Assembly (NCBI GenBank): GCA_026707405.1
Contig: JAPOWW010000007.1
Span: 209,749-273,748 of the forward strand
DNA from: Chloroflexota bacterium
GTDB lineage: Bacteria > Chloroflexota > UBA11872 > VXNJ01
DNA length: 64,000 nucleotides
Direction of reading: 5' to 3'
Shown here: piece by piece, positions 17,853-25,500 of the stretch
Numbering within the stretch: position 1 is the first letter of the stretch
Layout: the number at the start of each line of letters is the position of its first letter
Notes under the pieces: generated by a model
What the model saw: only the letters and a program-made list of their open reading frames with translations
What the model was told of the DNA's origin: nothing
Database searches by the model: none
Translations under genes and position numbers: made by a program

Positions 17853-18242
17853 ATGTCGCCACGAGAAGGTGAGGTCTCTAACCGCGTCCGCGAGATGCGA
17901 ATGGCGATTGAATGCGGCTCTTGCGGCGAAGAGTTCGTTGTCACTAAGGCCCAGCTAAACTGGGCCTCCGAGTTCGCATGCGCCTGCGGTCACGTGCATG
18001 ATTTGGAATCGGTACTCGAACAGCTCGAGCAGCGCGGCTGGAACATCCACGATCTCATTCGCGCTCGCGGGTCCTTTCGAGAGCCGGTCCCTAACCTGCC
18101 GATGCCCCACGGAGGCGCGTTCGCCGTGGGTAAGTTGGGAGAGCGCGCTGACAGCCCGGACCGCGGAAGGCCCAGGCGTTGGCAGTTTCAGGACGTTGAC
18201 AAAACGCGTCCGTCCGAAAAGGGTTTCGGACTGGTCGAATAA
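17853..18242 (+). CDS. Small putative zinc-ribbon protein
   Basis: 129 residues from ATG 17853, placed 11 nt after a strong AAGGAGG ribosome site at 17835-17841. The GTG at 17844 is too close to that site. C21-x2-C24 and C43-x-C45 with H47/H49 suggest a metal ribbon (ECGSCGEEF ... ACACGHVHDL). The C-terminal half is polar and rich in Arg, Pro and Gly. I do not recognise a family. It converges with the next gene with an 8-bp gap. Confidence 0.6.
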   Translation: MSPREGEVSNRVREMRMAIECGSCGEEFVVTKAQLNWASEFACACGHVHDLESVLEQLEQRGWNIHDLIRARGSFREPVPNLPMPHGGAFAVGKLGERADSPDRGRPRRWQFQDVDKTRPSEKGFGLVE

Positions 18243-18250
18243 GCGCCGCT

Positions 18251-18727
18251 TTAGCGGTCTATCACCGGCTGCAACGCCTGCGGCTGGTTCAACGAAGCGG
18301 CCCGGTCCAAGAAACGCACCAGCGCTGGAAAGCTTGTCGTCGCGCGTCCATTCTCGACATATCCTTCAAGGCTGCCGTCGAGTATCCGCGCCCTGATCGA
18401 GTCCGGCACCGCCTCCAGCAATATGGCAGCTTGCGACACGGTTATAGGCCCAGTAGCGAATCTGTAGATCGTCTCCTCTAAGGCGGCGAGGCGAGCCTCC
18501 GCGTAGCGCATCAGTGCCGAAGCGGCTTTGGCGTCATCCTGGTCAAGGTCCCGGAGATATTCCACCGTCCACTCCCCGTCTTCGAACCTGAGGTCGAACA
18601 GGTCGTCGGCATTCGCGCCTTGTAACCGCGACGCCTGATAACGCAATCCGCGAAGCCCCGGAATATCCGGGCTCACGCTGTCTGCGAATCTCTTGATAAG
18701 AGTCGACGCCGTACCTTTGAATTTCAA
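18251..18727 (-). CDS. Hypothetical protein with an excisionase-like HTH segment
   Basis: 158 residues from a TTG start. The first ~85 residues are mixed helical. The C-terminal part, I-T-V-S-Q-A-A-I-L-L-E-x(n)-I-R-A-R-I-L-D-G-S-L-E-G-Y, then F-P-A-L-V-R-F-L, follows the pattern of small MerR/excisionase winged helix-turn-helix domains. It could bind DNA or be an antitoxin-like protein, but no partner gene is next to it. Function is not known. Confidence 0.55.
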   Translation of the reverse strand: MKFKGTASTLIKRFADSVSPDIPGLRGLRYQASRLQGANADDLFDLRFEDGEWTVEYLRDLDQDDAKAASALMRYAEARLAALEETIYRFATGPITVSQAAILLEAVPDSIRARILDGSLEGYVENGRATTSFPALVRFLDRAASLNQPQALQPVIDR

Positions 18728-18898
18728 ATCAAGCCTCCAGTTCGGCCGCTCGCCAAGCGGCGCTTCAAAGCCCCTCGAACTCTCGCGCTGGCGCGGTCAC
18801 CCGGCCCGGTGCGTTTCAACTGCATTCGTCGGTTCACAATTGAGCGGTAATTATGCCGCTCCCCGATCTCCCGACGGCGCAATCGAGGCGGCATCGCT

Positions 18899-19804
18899 CT
18901 ACTGTTCGACACGTTCGGCGGCGAAGTCGATGGCCAGCAGAACATCCTCGCCTACCGAAGCCACGAACGGAACGCTCGGTATCGTCAGGTCATACGTTGC
19001 TCTTTGGATCGTGGTGACTGCGGATCCGCTTACGCGGCTATCAGACTCGATCGACACCACGGCATCGAAAGTGATTTCCGCCGAGATCTCCCGGATCGTA
19101 AGAGTCCCGACTATCGTGAATTGGATCTCGTCCCCAATCGCAACTCCCGAAGGCAATCCCACAAGGGACGTTGGTACAAACTCAATGAACTCGTAGGCGT
19201 CCTCGGCCGATTGCAAGATTCGAGATCGAATGGCGCGGTCCCGCCGACCGTCGTCAGTCTGCAGAGTGCGAGCGTTAATGCGCAACGTTCCCAGCTGCGA
19301 GTCCTGCGGCGACGCAAAGTCGATTATCAGATCACCGGCAACCTGATCGGTGACGCCTATAACTCGGAAAGGCTCCCCTCGCAGGATTTCGTCGATTTCG
19401 AAGCGTACTCGCGACTCCGCCTGGACGAGTCGAAACAGCACCTTTTCGCCCTCCGGCTCGGAGGCTGCGACGGTCGGCGTGGCCTGAACTGGCGTCGAGG
19501 TAGGAGCGGCTTGGGTGGCCTGTGGCGTGGGTGCCGCGGTAGCCGTGGCGGCAGCCTTGGTTGTCGGTACCGGTGTCGCGGTAGGTGCCTTGGTTGCGGG
19601 GGCTTGCGTGGCTGTGGGGGCCTCGGTGGCGGTGGGCTCTGGGGATTCCGTAGGCGTGGACTGCACGACGACGAGCGTGGGAGCGCTGATCGGTTCGCTG
19701 GCTTCGCCTGACCCGCCGGTGAACCAGACAAATGCGGCGCCCGCGACGCCGACAATCACTCCGGCGGCGACGAGCGCCGCGACTACTATCTGCCATCTCT
19801 TCAT
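18899..19804 (-). CDS. YceI-like exported protein with Thr/Pro/Ala stalk
   Basis: 301 residues. A single N-terminal hydrophobic helix (~5-30) acts as a signal anchor. A ~75-residue stalk of T-A-T-x-A-P repeats (~45-120) leads to a YceI-like lipocalin beta-barrel: S-R-V-R-F-E-I-D-E, V-A-G-D-L-I-I-D-F, then L-T-I-R-E-I-S-A-E-I-T-F-D-A. YceI proteins bind polyisoprenoid or fatty molecules in the envelope. The ligand here is unknown. The stalk type is shared with three other exported proteins in this window. Confidence 0.75.
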   Translation of the reverse strand: MKRWQIVVAALVAAGVIVGVAGAAFVWFTGGSGEASEPISAPTLVVVQSTPTESPEPTATEAPTATQAPATKAPTATPVPTTKAAATATAAPTPQATQAAPTSTPVQATPTVAASEPEGEKVLFRLVQAESRVRFEIDEILRGEPFRVIGVTDQVAGDLIIDFASPQDSQLGTLRINARTLQTDDGRRDRAIRSRILQSAEDAYEFIEFVPTSLVGLPSGVAIGDEIQFTIVGTLTIREISAEITFDAVVSIESDSRVSGSAVTTIQRATYDLTIPSVPFVASVGEDVLLAIDFAAERVEQ

Positions 19805-19905
19805 CGTCGGTCCTTTTGTCGAGCCGCCCTATACGGTCGGATCCGGAGACGCTTTGAGGCCCGCAGATCGCAACTGCATGACTCTAACGCAAGAATGTGA
19901 AGGGT

Positions 19906-20691
19906 TCATGAAGCTGGAGGCGCTTTGAAGCCCCATAGATCGTAACCGCCGCCCGACGCTAGAACTTCGGCGGCGTAGTCTTCAGCATTGTCTTCAGGCG
20001 TATAGCCGAGCTCGCTTTGCGCATTCGTTAGGTCCCAGTAACCCCTGGCGTTGTTGGAGATGCCGTAGTAGATGCCAAACTTGATGTTCGGAGCATCGAT
20101 CGAACGGCGGACGAGCTGAACCAAGTCTCTGTCGCTCAGCCAGGTTGAGAGTATACGGACGCCGGAGGTCCACGAAGGCGGCTTTTCTCGATACTGGTAG
20201 CTGCCGATACGCAGGCAAATCACTTCCAGCCCGAACCGGTCCGAGTAATAGCGCCCCAGAGCCTCGCCCCAGACCTTTGCCGCACCGTAGAAGGAGTCCG
20301 GCCGAAAGACCGACTCCGCGTCGCACCGCTCGCCCACCAGCTCGTACCAGCCCGTGGCGTGATTCGAGCTTGCGAAGACGACCCGCTTGACGCCCGCCAG
20401 CCTGGCCGCTTCGTAAGTCTTGTAGACGTCGATGACGTTGGGTACAAGATAGGGATCAAATGCGTCGGTGTCGTGATTCGCCTTCGCGTGCATGTGTACG
20501 ACGGCATCCTGGCCCGAGAACGCCGCCACAACGTCGTCCAGATTGTCGTATTTCAGCACCACGAACCGGTCGTCGTTCTGGGGACTCCGGGACGTCCCGG
20601 TCAGATCGTAAGCGTCATCCAAGTCTTCCATCAGAGTCCGGCCAATCTGGCCGGTGGCTCCTGTAATCAATACCTTCGGCTTGCCGGGCAC
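19906..20691 (-). CDS. NAD-dependent uronate dehydrogenase-like SDR
   Basis: 261 residues from GTG 20691, chosen over an in-frame GTG at 20709 because AGGAGA lies 7 nt upstream of it. VLITGATGQIGRTL binds NAD. V-F-A-S-S-N-H-A-T-G-W-Y and R-P-D-S-F-Y-G-A-A-K (Tyr-x3-Lys) match bacterial uronate dehydrogenases. L-R-I-G-S and STWLSDRDLVQLV are also typical. The family oxidises D-glucuronate or D-galacturonate to the aldarolactone. This fits with the enolase-family sugar-acid dehydratases 10 kb away. Substrate identity is an inference. Confidence 0.75.
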   Translation of the reverse strand: MPGKPKVLITGATGQIGRTLMEDLDDAYDLTGTSRSPQNDDRFVVLKYDNLDDVVAAFSGQDAVVHMHAKANHDTDAFDPYLVPNVIDVYKTYEAARLAGVKRVVFASSNHATGWYELVGERCDAESVFRPDSFYGAAKVWGEALGRYYSDRFGLEVICLRIGSYQYREKPPSWTSGVRILSTWLSDRDLVQLVRRSIDAPNIKFGIYYGISNNARGYWDLTNAQSELGYTPEDNAEDYAAEVLASGGGYDLWGFKAPPAS

Positions 20692-20819
20692 GTTGGTTCT
20701 CCTGACCACTATTCCGCAAAGTCGGTCAAGCCAAGCATAGCCTCTCTCAAGGCGCTGACGGTGGCAGCGTGCATTCAGGTCCTAGCGTCGTCTCGGCTCC
20801 GTAGGTCATATTCGACACA

Positions 20820-20848
20820 TTGACGGACACAGGGGCGAGGGCTACGAT
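20820..20848 (+). promoter_or_regulatory. Sigma70-type promoter of argS
   Basis: TTGACG (20820-20825), a 17-bp spacer, and TACGAT (20843-20848) point toward argS. Transcription would start near 20855, leaving a leader of ~100 nt that contains the hairpin at 20893-20925. Confidence 0.6.
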
Positions 20849-20881
20849 GCTAGAAGCTGGGAGGTAGCGACCGCGATAGCC

Positions 20882-20959
20882 TTGGCTGATAGCCGCCGCG
20901 CCGCGCAAAGGGCGGGCGGTTTTTTGTTTTGTAGGGAGAGACGGCGGAGACCGAAGTGA
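20882..20959 (+). other. Possible Arg-rich leader peptide ahead of argS
   Basis: A frame opening at TTG 20882 runs 25 codons through the terminator hairpin. It contains about nine Arg codons, including S-R-R and R-E-R-R-R-R. It ends at a TGA (20957-20959) overlapping the argS GTG start. Arg codons in the leader of an arginyl-tRNA synthetase would suit ribosome-mediated attenuation. GC-rich hairpins give Arg codons by chance, and no good ribosome site precedes it. Confidence 0.25.
20893..20925 (+). terminator. Terminator-like hairpin in the argS leader (possible attenuator)
   Basis: CCGCCGCGCC (20893-20902) pairs with GGCGGGCGG up to 20919, giving nine G/C pairs with one bulged G and an 8-nt loop. 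Six T residues follow at once. Nothing on the + strand upstream needs termination, since the neighbouring gene is on the other strand, and the hairpin lies after the promoter. It is therefore best read as a conditional terminator controlling argS. Confidence 0.6.
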
Positions 20960-22644
20960 ACACGAGCCGGATGGTCACGGCAAGGATAGAAGCCTATCTC
21001 AGAGGCGCGATCGACGATGCCCGCAAGGCTGGCAAGCTGCCGGCTATAGAAACCGCGAATCTCGGCCTGGAAAAGTCGAGGTTGGAAGGCTCCGACTATT
21101 CGAGTACCCTTCCGATGCGAATCGCCCGAGCGGTTGGAGCGGCGCCGAGAGCGATTGCCGAAGCCATCGTTGGATCGGCTTCGGACTCACCTATGCTCGC
21201 AAGCGTGGAGGTCGCCGGGCCGGGTTTTATAAACTTCGTCCTCGCCGATCCCTGGCTCGCCGAACAGGTCGACGACATTTTGCAGCACGGGCCGGCCCAC
21301 GCCGTCCCGCGCCTGGGTGGTGGCGTCCGTGCTCAGATCGAGTTCGTAAGCATCAACCCGACCGGGCCTTTGACCGTCGGCCACGGTAGGATTGCCGCCT
21401 TCGGCGATGTGTTGGCCCGACTGCTCAAGGCGGTCGGCTACGACTTGCAGCGCGAGTACTACGTAAACGACTACGGCAACCAGGTCAGACTGCTAGGACA
21501 AAGCATCTACTCGCATTACGCAGGCCAGCTTGGAGAAGACGTCCCTTTCCCGCTGAACGGTTACAAGGGCAAATACGTCGAAGAGTGGGCGCAAGAGGTT
21601 GCCGCTCAGGCCGGTCGCAAGTATTTGGATATGACCGAAGACGAGGCGGTCGACGCCCTCAGCATCGAGGGCGTGGCCCGATCGCTGGCCATGATCCGCG
21701 CAGACCTGGACGAGCTCCAGATCGGCTTCGACAACTGGTTTTCCGAGAACAGCCTTCACCAAGCGGGTGACGTGAGACGCGTTATCGAAGTGCTACGTCA
21801 AAGCGGATACGTTACTGAGCGCGAAGGGGCCACCTGGTTCTCCCATGGCGATTCCAGTCACGAACGCGAAAACGTGCTGGTCAAGCGAACAGGCGAGACT
21901 ACCTACCTCGCCTCGGACATCGCCTACCACGTCAATAAGTTCGCAGAGCGGAAATTCGACCGGGTAGTCAACGTCATGGGCGCCGACCACCATGGTCATA
22001 CCGCCCGGATGTATGCCGCCATGGACGCGCTGGATCTTGGTCGGTCGAAACTGACCTTCGTTTTATGTCAAATGGTTCACGTCGTCGTCGACGGGGTCCC
22101 GGTTAAGCAAAGCAAGCGCAGCGGCGACTTCGAACTGCTGGGGCAGCTCGTAAATGAGATCGGGAGCGACGCGACTCGCTATTTCATGATCTCCCGTGCC
22201 GCGGACAGCCAGATGGAGTTCGACGTCGACCTCGCGAAGAAGAAGTCCGACGAAAACCCGGTGCACAAAATCCGCTACGCGCACGCCCGCATCGCCAGCA
22301 TACTGCGCAGGGCCGAGAAGGCCGGGATCGACTTCTCCGACGGGGACACCTCCCTGCTGGACCGGCCCCAGGAGCTCGGCTTGATTCGGGCGATGCTGGA
22401 TTATCCGGAGGTGGTAAGCGCCGCGGCGAAATCGCTTGAACCTCACGCCCTGCCCCATTACGCGCTAAGTCTCGCCAGCGCGTTCAACTCCTACTACCAC
22501 GTCCACCGCGTAATATCGCCCGACGTCCAGCTCACAAAGGCCCGGCTCAAGCTCGCTATGGCGGTGCGGATGACGGTCGCCGCGGTACTCGGTCTGATGG
22601 GCATTTCGGCCCCGGATGAGATGATCAGGGAAGAAGCGGAGTAG
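20956..22644 (+). CDS. argS: Arginyl-tRNA synthetase
   Basis: 562 residues from GTG with GGAG 6 nt upstream. The N-terminal ~100 residues form the Add-1-like domain. The class I signature is F-V-S-I-N-P-T-G-P-L-T-V-G-H-G (~130-144), with Thr at the first position of the HIGH box. Y-Y-V-N-D-Y-G-N-Q, GADHHGHTARMYA and Q-M-V-H-V follow. A degenerate KMSKS loop reads V-K-Q-S-K-R-S-G. The C-terminal DALR anticodon domain (~445-562) includes A-S-A-F-N-S-Y-Y. It charges tRNA-Arg. Not linked to the arg operon at 51.6 kb. Confidence 0.95.
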   Translation: MNTSRMVTARIEAYLRGAIDDARKAGKLPAIETANLGLEKSRLEGSDYSSTLPMRIARAVGAAPRAIAEAIVGSASDSPMLASVEVAGPGFINFVLADPWLAEQVDDILQHGPAHAVPRLGGGVRAQIEFVSINPTGPLTVGHGRIAAFGDVLARLLKAVGYDLQREYYVNDYGNQVRLLGQSIYSHYAGQLGEDVPFPLNGYKGKYVEEWAQEVAAQAGRKYLDMTEDEAVDALSIEGVARSLAMIRADLDELQIGFDNWFSENSLHQAGDVRRVIEVLRQSGYVTEREGATWFSHGDSSHERENVLVKRTGETTYLASDIAYHVNKFAERKFDRVVNVMGADHHGHTARMYAAMDALDLGRSKLTFVLCQMVHVVVDGVPVKQSKRSGDFELLGQLVNEIGSDATRYFMISRAADSQMEFDVDLAKKKSDENPVHKIRYAHARIASILRRAEKAGIDFSDGDTSLLDRPQELGLIRAMLDYPEVVSAAAKSLEPHALPHYALSLASAFNSYYHVHRVISPDVQLTKARLKLAMAVRMTVAAVLGLMGISAPDEMIREEAE

Positions 22645-22845
22645 TCCCACCTGAGTTCCGCAACTACCGCTTAAGCAGGCCGTGAACGGGCCCTGCCGAC
22701 CAAGCCCGACGCCGTAACGCGCTGGAGCCAACTCAGCGTCGAATCGCAGTCCGGAACGCGCCCCTCATTCCTCGGATAGCAAAACCTTAAGAGTATGACT
22801 TCGAGTTCTCCAGACAACCGGACGCGACGGCCTAGACCCCAACTC

Positions 22846-23454
22846 CTACGGTGTGGAAGATCGGCGCTCCTTGCGTCGTACGATCAGATCGTGACCCACG
22901 GTACCGTCTTCGCCCTCAACCACACCGTGAAGTCTGAACCCGTTCTTCTGGAAAGCGCGTAGACTGCGGCGGTTGTCCGCCAACACGAGACCGAATATGG
23001 CGCTGGCCGACTCCTCCTCAAAGCCGAACTCTACAAGCAGGTCGATCGCCTCGGTACCGTAGCCGCTCCCCCAACGCTGCTTCTCGCCGATAGCCAGGTC
23101 GATACGGCGCAGGTCTTCGCCCGGGAACTGATCGACGATCCGCTGTAAGTTCATGCGCTGCAACCAGCACTCGCCGATAGGTCGACCGTCAACCTCCATG
23201 ACGAAGCAAAATGCGTGAGTAGAAATCCAGCGATACACCGCCTGAACTTCCTGCCTCGTTGTTTCTTCGAAATCGTTAGCATCCGCGTACTTCATGACTT
23301 CGGGATCGTTGTTCCAACCGAGCAGCAAGTCCCAGTCGGCCTCCGTCAAAGGGCGAAGCGTCACCCGCGTCCCGCGTAGTGTTACGTCGTGCGTCCGTAA
23401 CCGCGAAGCCCCATGATTCCGATAGAACTCCAACTCCTTCATCACTGTGCTCAT
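22846..23454 (-). CDS. GNAT family N-acetyltransferase (Acetyltransf_3 type)
   Basis: About 202 residues from ATG 23454; the frame continues upstream to 23502 and another ATG lies at 23442, so the start is uncertain. V-T-L-R-P-L-T-E-A-D-W-D, a middle P-I-G-E-C-W-L-Q strand, and R-W-G-S-G-Y-G-T-E-A-I (acetyl-CoA pyrophosphate loop) followed by L-A-D-N-R-R-S-L-R-A-F-Q-K-N-G-F are typical. It resembles RimJ/aminoglycoside 6'-acetyltransferase relatives that acetylate amines. Target unknown. Confidence 0.8.
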   Translation of the reverse strand: MSTVMKELEFYRNHGASRLRTHDVTLRGTRVTLRPLTEADWDLLLGWNNDPEVMKYADANDFEETTRQEVQAVYRWISTHAFCFVMEVDGRPIGECWLQRMNLQRIVDQFPGEDLRRIDLAIGEKQRWGSGYGTEAIDLLVEFGFEEESASAIFGLVLADNRRSLRAFQKNGFRLHGVVEGEDGTVGHDLIVRRKERRSSTP

Positions 23455-23601
23455 ACCAGGTCGCGGATCCGATCCGTCCTGCAAACAAAAAAGCAAGGGC
23501 AATGAAGCTGTAAGACATTCGATAGTCGAACGGTTCTGATCGACATTACAACTCGCTGACGAGGTCGGGCGGTGAAATGGCGTCCGCCATCATTGCAACG
23601 G

Positions 23602-24396
23602 TTAGTCGTAGCTGTCTTGCTTCTCCGCGCTCGCATATCCCAAGCCCCCCGCAGCCGCCGGGTCGGCAAGCACCGAGCAATCATCGTGAATCTGGAGCAG
23701 CGACGCGGGGAGCCGTGTCGTAACACGTCCGTTCATCATCTCGGCGATAGCTCCGGTCTTGGCCTCGCCCGTCGCCAGCATGAGCAACGAGCGCGCGTTC
23801 AACACCGCGCCCATGCCGACGGTCATGGCATGAGTGGGAAACTCTGTGGTAAGCCCGGATTTTGAGTCATCGGCCTCTTCTCCGCGTGTCAGCCCCCCAC
23901 TGTTTCGATGGATGGTGTCATCGGCGAGCTTCTGTATGTGACTCGCCAGTGAGAAGAAATCGCCCGGTTCGTTGAAGGCAACATGCCCGTTGCTTCCGAT
24001 TCCCAGAATGGCAAGATCAAACCCTCCGGCTTCGGCAATGGCGCGGTCGTACCGCCTGCACTCGGCTTCGGGATCGGCGCAAAGTGAATCGAAGCCATGC
24101 CGCCGCGCGGGCGAAACATTCACCTTGGCGTAGAAATGCTCATCCAAGTAACGCGTGAAGCTATATCGATTGTCCCTGGCGACCCCGATATATTCATCGA
24201 GCATGAACGTCGTCACCTCAGAAAAATCAAGCCCTCGATCATGCATCCGCCCCAATTCCGCGTACATGCCCCTCGGAGTGTTTCCGGTAGGTAAGGCAAG
24301 CACGGCCTGCGGTCGCCGTTCGACAGTCTCGGCCACGATTTCGGCCGCTCTTAGACCGACCTCTGCTGGAGTGCGCAATCGGACGAGCTTTATCAA
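23602..24396 (-). CDS. nagB: Glucosamine-6-phosphate deaminase
   Basis: 264 residues from TTG 24396, placed 4 nt after a good AGGGAGG site. A-L-P-T-G-N-T-P-R-G-M-Y binds phosphate. TFMLDEYIGV holds the catalytic Asp of the ring-opening step. D-L-A-I-L-G-I-G-S-N-G-H-V-A-F-N-E-P-G includes the His/Glu of the family. The enzyme converts glucosamine-6-P to fructose-6-P and ammonia in amino-sugar catabolism. It is the last gene of a minus-strand run with the MutL-like pair; the gap is 33 bp. Length is normal. Confidence 0.93.
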   Translation of the reverse strand: MIKLVRLRTPAEVGLRAAEIVAETVERRPQAVLALPTGNTPRGMYAELGRMHDRGLDFSEVTTFMLDEYIGVARDNRYSFTRYLDEHFYAKVNVSPARRHGFDSLCADPEAECRRYDRAIAEAGGFDLAILGIGSNGHVAFNEPGDFFSLASHIQKLADDTIHRNSGGLTRGEEADDSKSGLTTEFPTHAMTVGMGAVLNARSLLMLATGEAKTGAIAEMMNGRVTTRLPASLLQIHDDCSVLADPAAAGGLGYASAEKQDSYD

Positions 24397-24429
24397 CTGG
24401 CCTCCCTAATTCAATCTAGAAGCGAACGC

Positions 24430-25500
24430 TCATGCGAGCCGCTCCAGGTTGTCTGCGATTACCTGCGTTCTGCCGCCTTCTTCCCGATATAGATCGACAA
24501 GCCTCCCCAACACACCCGCACTGTTCCTGCGATACAGAGCCTCCGATTCCCCCCGATAAACCTGTTCGCCCATATCCGGCCCCGCCGCTATGCGCATGGC
24601 CGCGGGACGTTTGTCGCTGGCCGCGATATCGCCACCGATCAGAATCACCTCTGCCTCGCCGGGTGTGGAGGCGGCAACTACGCTCACCATCCTGCCCTCG
24701 TATTTCCTGAATATCCACTGCAACGCGGGCGGCATCCGGGCCGAGCATACCCCTTCGGTCAGCACAGTCGGAATACGCGGCTGGGCGTCCCTGGATTCGC
24801 CATTTCTTGCGTGCTTCCGGATTTGCGGAAACTTATCGAGGGACATGGATGGAGCTACAACCGCCGCGATGTGTTCCGGCGGTAATGCGTCTATCCACTC
24901 CATCGACACGGTATCCGCGACTACGACGACGCACATTCCGTCCTCGTCATCAGCGCGAAACTCGAGCCCGGCGCCGTCGGCGACATTGACGACCCTGCCG
25001 AAGCTTGTCCCACCCGCCCCGTAAGCGCACCGGATAGAGGTCGCCGATCCTTCAATTACGATATGGCTGCGGTCAGCGACTTCCACCACCGTGCCGCTAA
25101 GCCGGGCGAACAGAGCGGTTGAGCCGATTGATTGCTGAAAGAAACCCAGTCCGGAAATGGTCGAAACGTGGGCTAGTTTGCCGTTCCAGGGAGCCACCCA
25201 GTCACCCGCCCCGAACAGCGTACCGACGCCGGCCCCTGCAGCGATAACGGTGCCTGCTGGGATTTCTTGGTTTTGGGGCTGGTTCGTCTCCTCAAGCACC
25301 CGGGCTGGTGGTACCCTCGACACTCGCGTTATATCGCGGATGCTGACACGGCCAACCGGATTGCAAACGGCCCACGGCGCGCCAGCTTCAATCTGATCCC
25401 CGCAGGAAACGAGAATGTCACCGGGGAACGGCAGGTCGTGACGCCGCCGAATCGTCCCTCTAAAGACAGATGTCCGTACAGGAGATTCGTTAGCCCTCAA
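24430..25500 (-). CDS. Unknown protein with hammerhead/lipoyl-like beta domains, partner of the MutL-like gene
   Basis: 356 residues from TTG 25500, overlapping the upstream gene by 11 nt. The first half has repeated beta-rich segments: P-G-D-I-L-V-S-C-G-D-Q-I-E-A-G, then I-P-A-G-T-V-I-A-A-G-A-G-V-G and D-W-V-A-P-W-N-G-K-L. These resemble biotin/lipoyl 'hammerhead' folds of transport or carrier proteins. The second half is an alpha/beta region with V-C-V-V-V-A-D-T-V-S-type strands. I cannot name a family. Overlap with the ASKHA-like gene suggests the two products form a complex. Confidence 0.65.
   Translation of the reverse strand: MRANESPVRTSVFRGTIRRRHDLPFPGDILVSCGDQIEAGAPWAVCNPVGRVSIRDITRVSRVPPARVLEETNQPQNQEIPAGTVIAAGAGVGTLFGAGDWVAPWNGKLAHVSTISGLGFFQQSIGSTALFARLSGTVVEVADRSHIVIEGSATSIRCAYGAGGTSFGRVVNVADGAGLEFRADDEDGMCVVVVADTVSMEWIDALPPEHIAAVVAPSMSLDKFPQIRKHARNGESRDAQPRIPTVLTEGVCSARMPPALQWIFRKYEGRMVSVVAASTPGEAEVILIGGDIAASDKRPAAMRIAAGPDMGEQVYRGESEALYRRNSAGVLGRLVDLYREEGGRTQVIADNLERLA

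Noticed and set aside
19515..19700. Gly/Val-rich plus-strand proteins
   Set aside because: They are the antisense of the Thr/Pro/Ala stalk of the YceI-like gene.
20692..20709. Longer start for the uronate dehydrogenase-like gene
   Set aside because: AGGAGA lies between this GTG and the GTG at 20691, and fits only the latter.
20850..20925. T-box riboswitch for argS
   Set aside because: A GGAGG..ACCGCG stretch looks vaguely like a T-box, but the leader after the promoter is only ~100 nt, too short for the specifier stem, and the conserved T-box core does not match.
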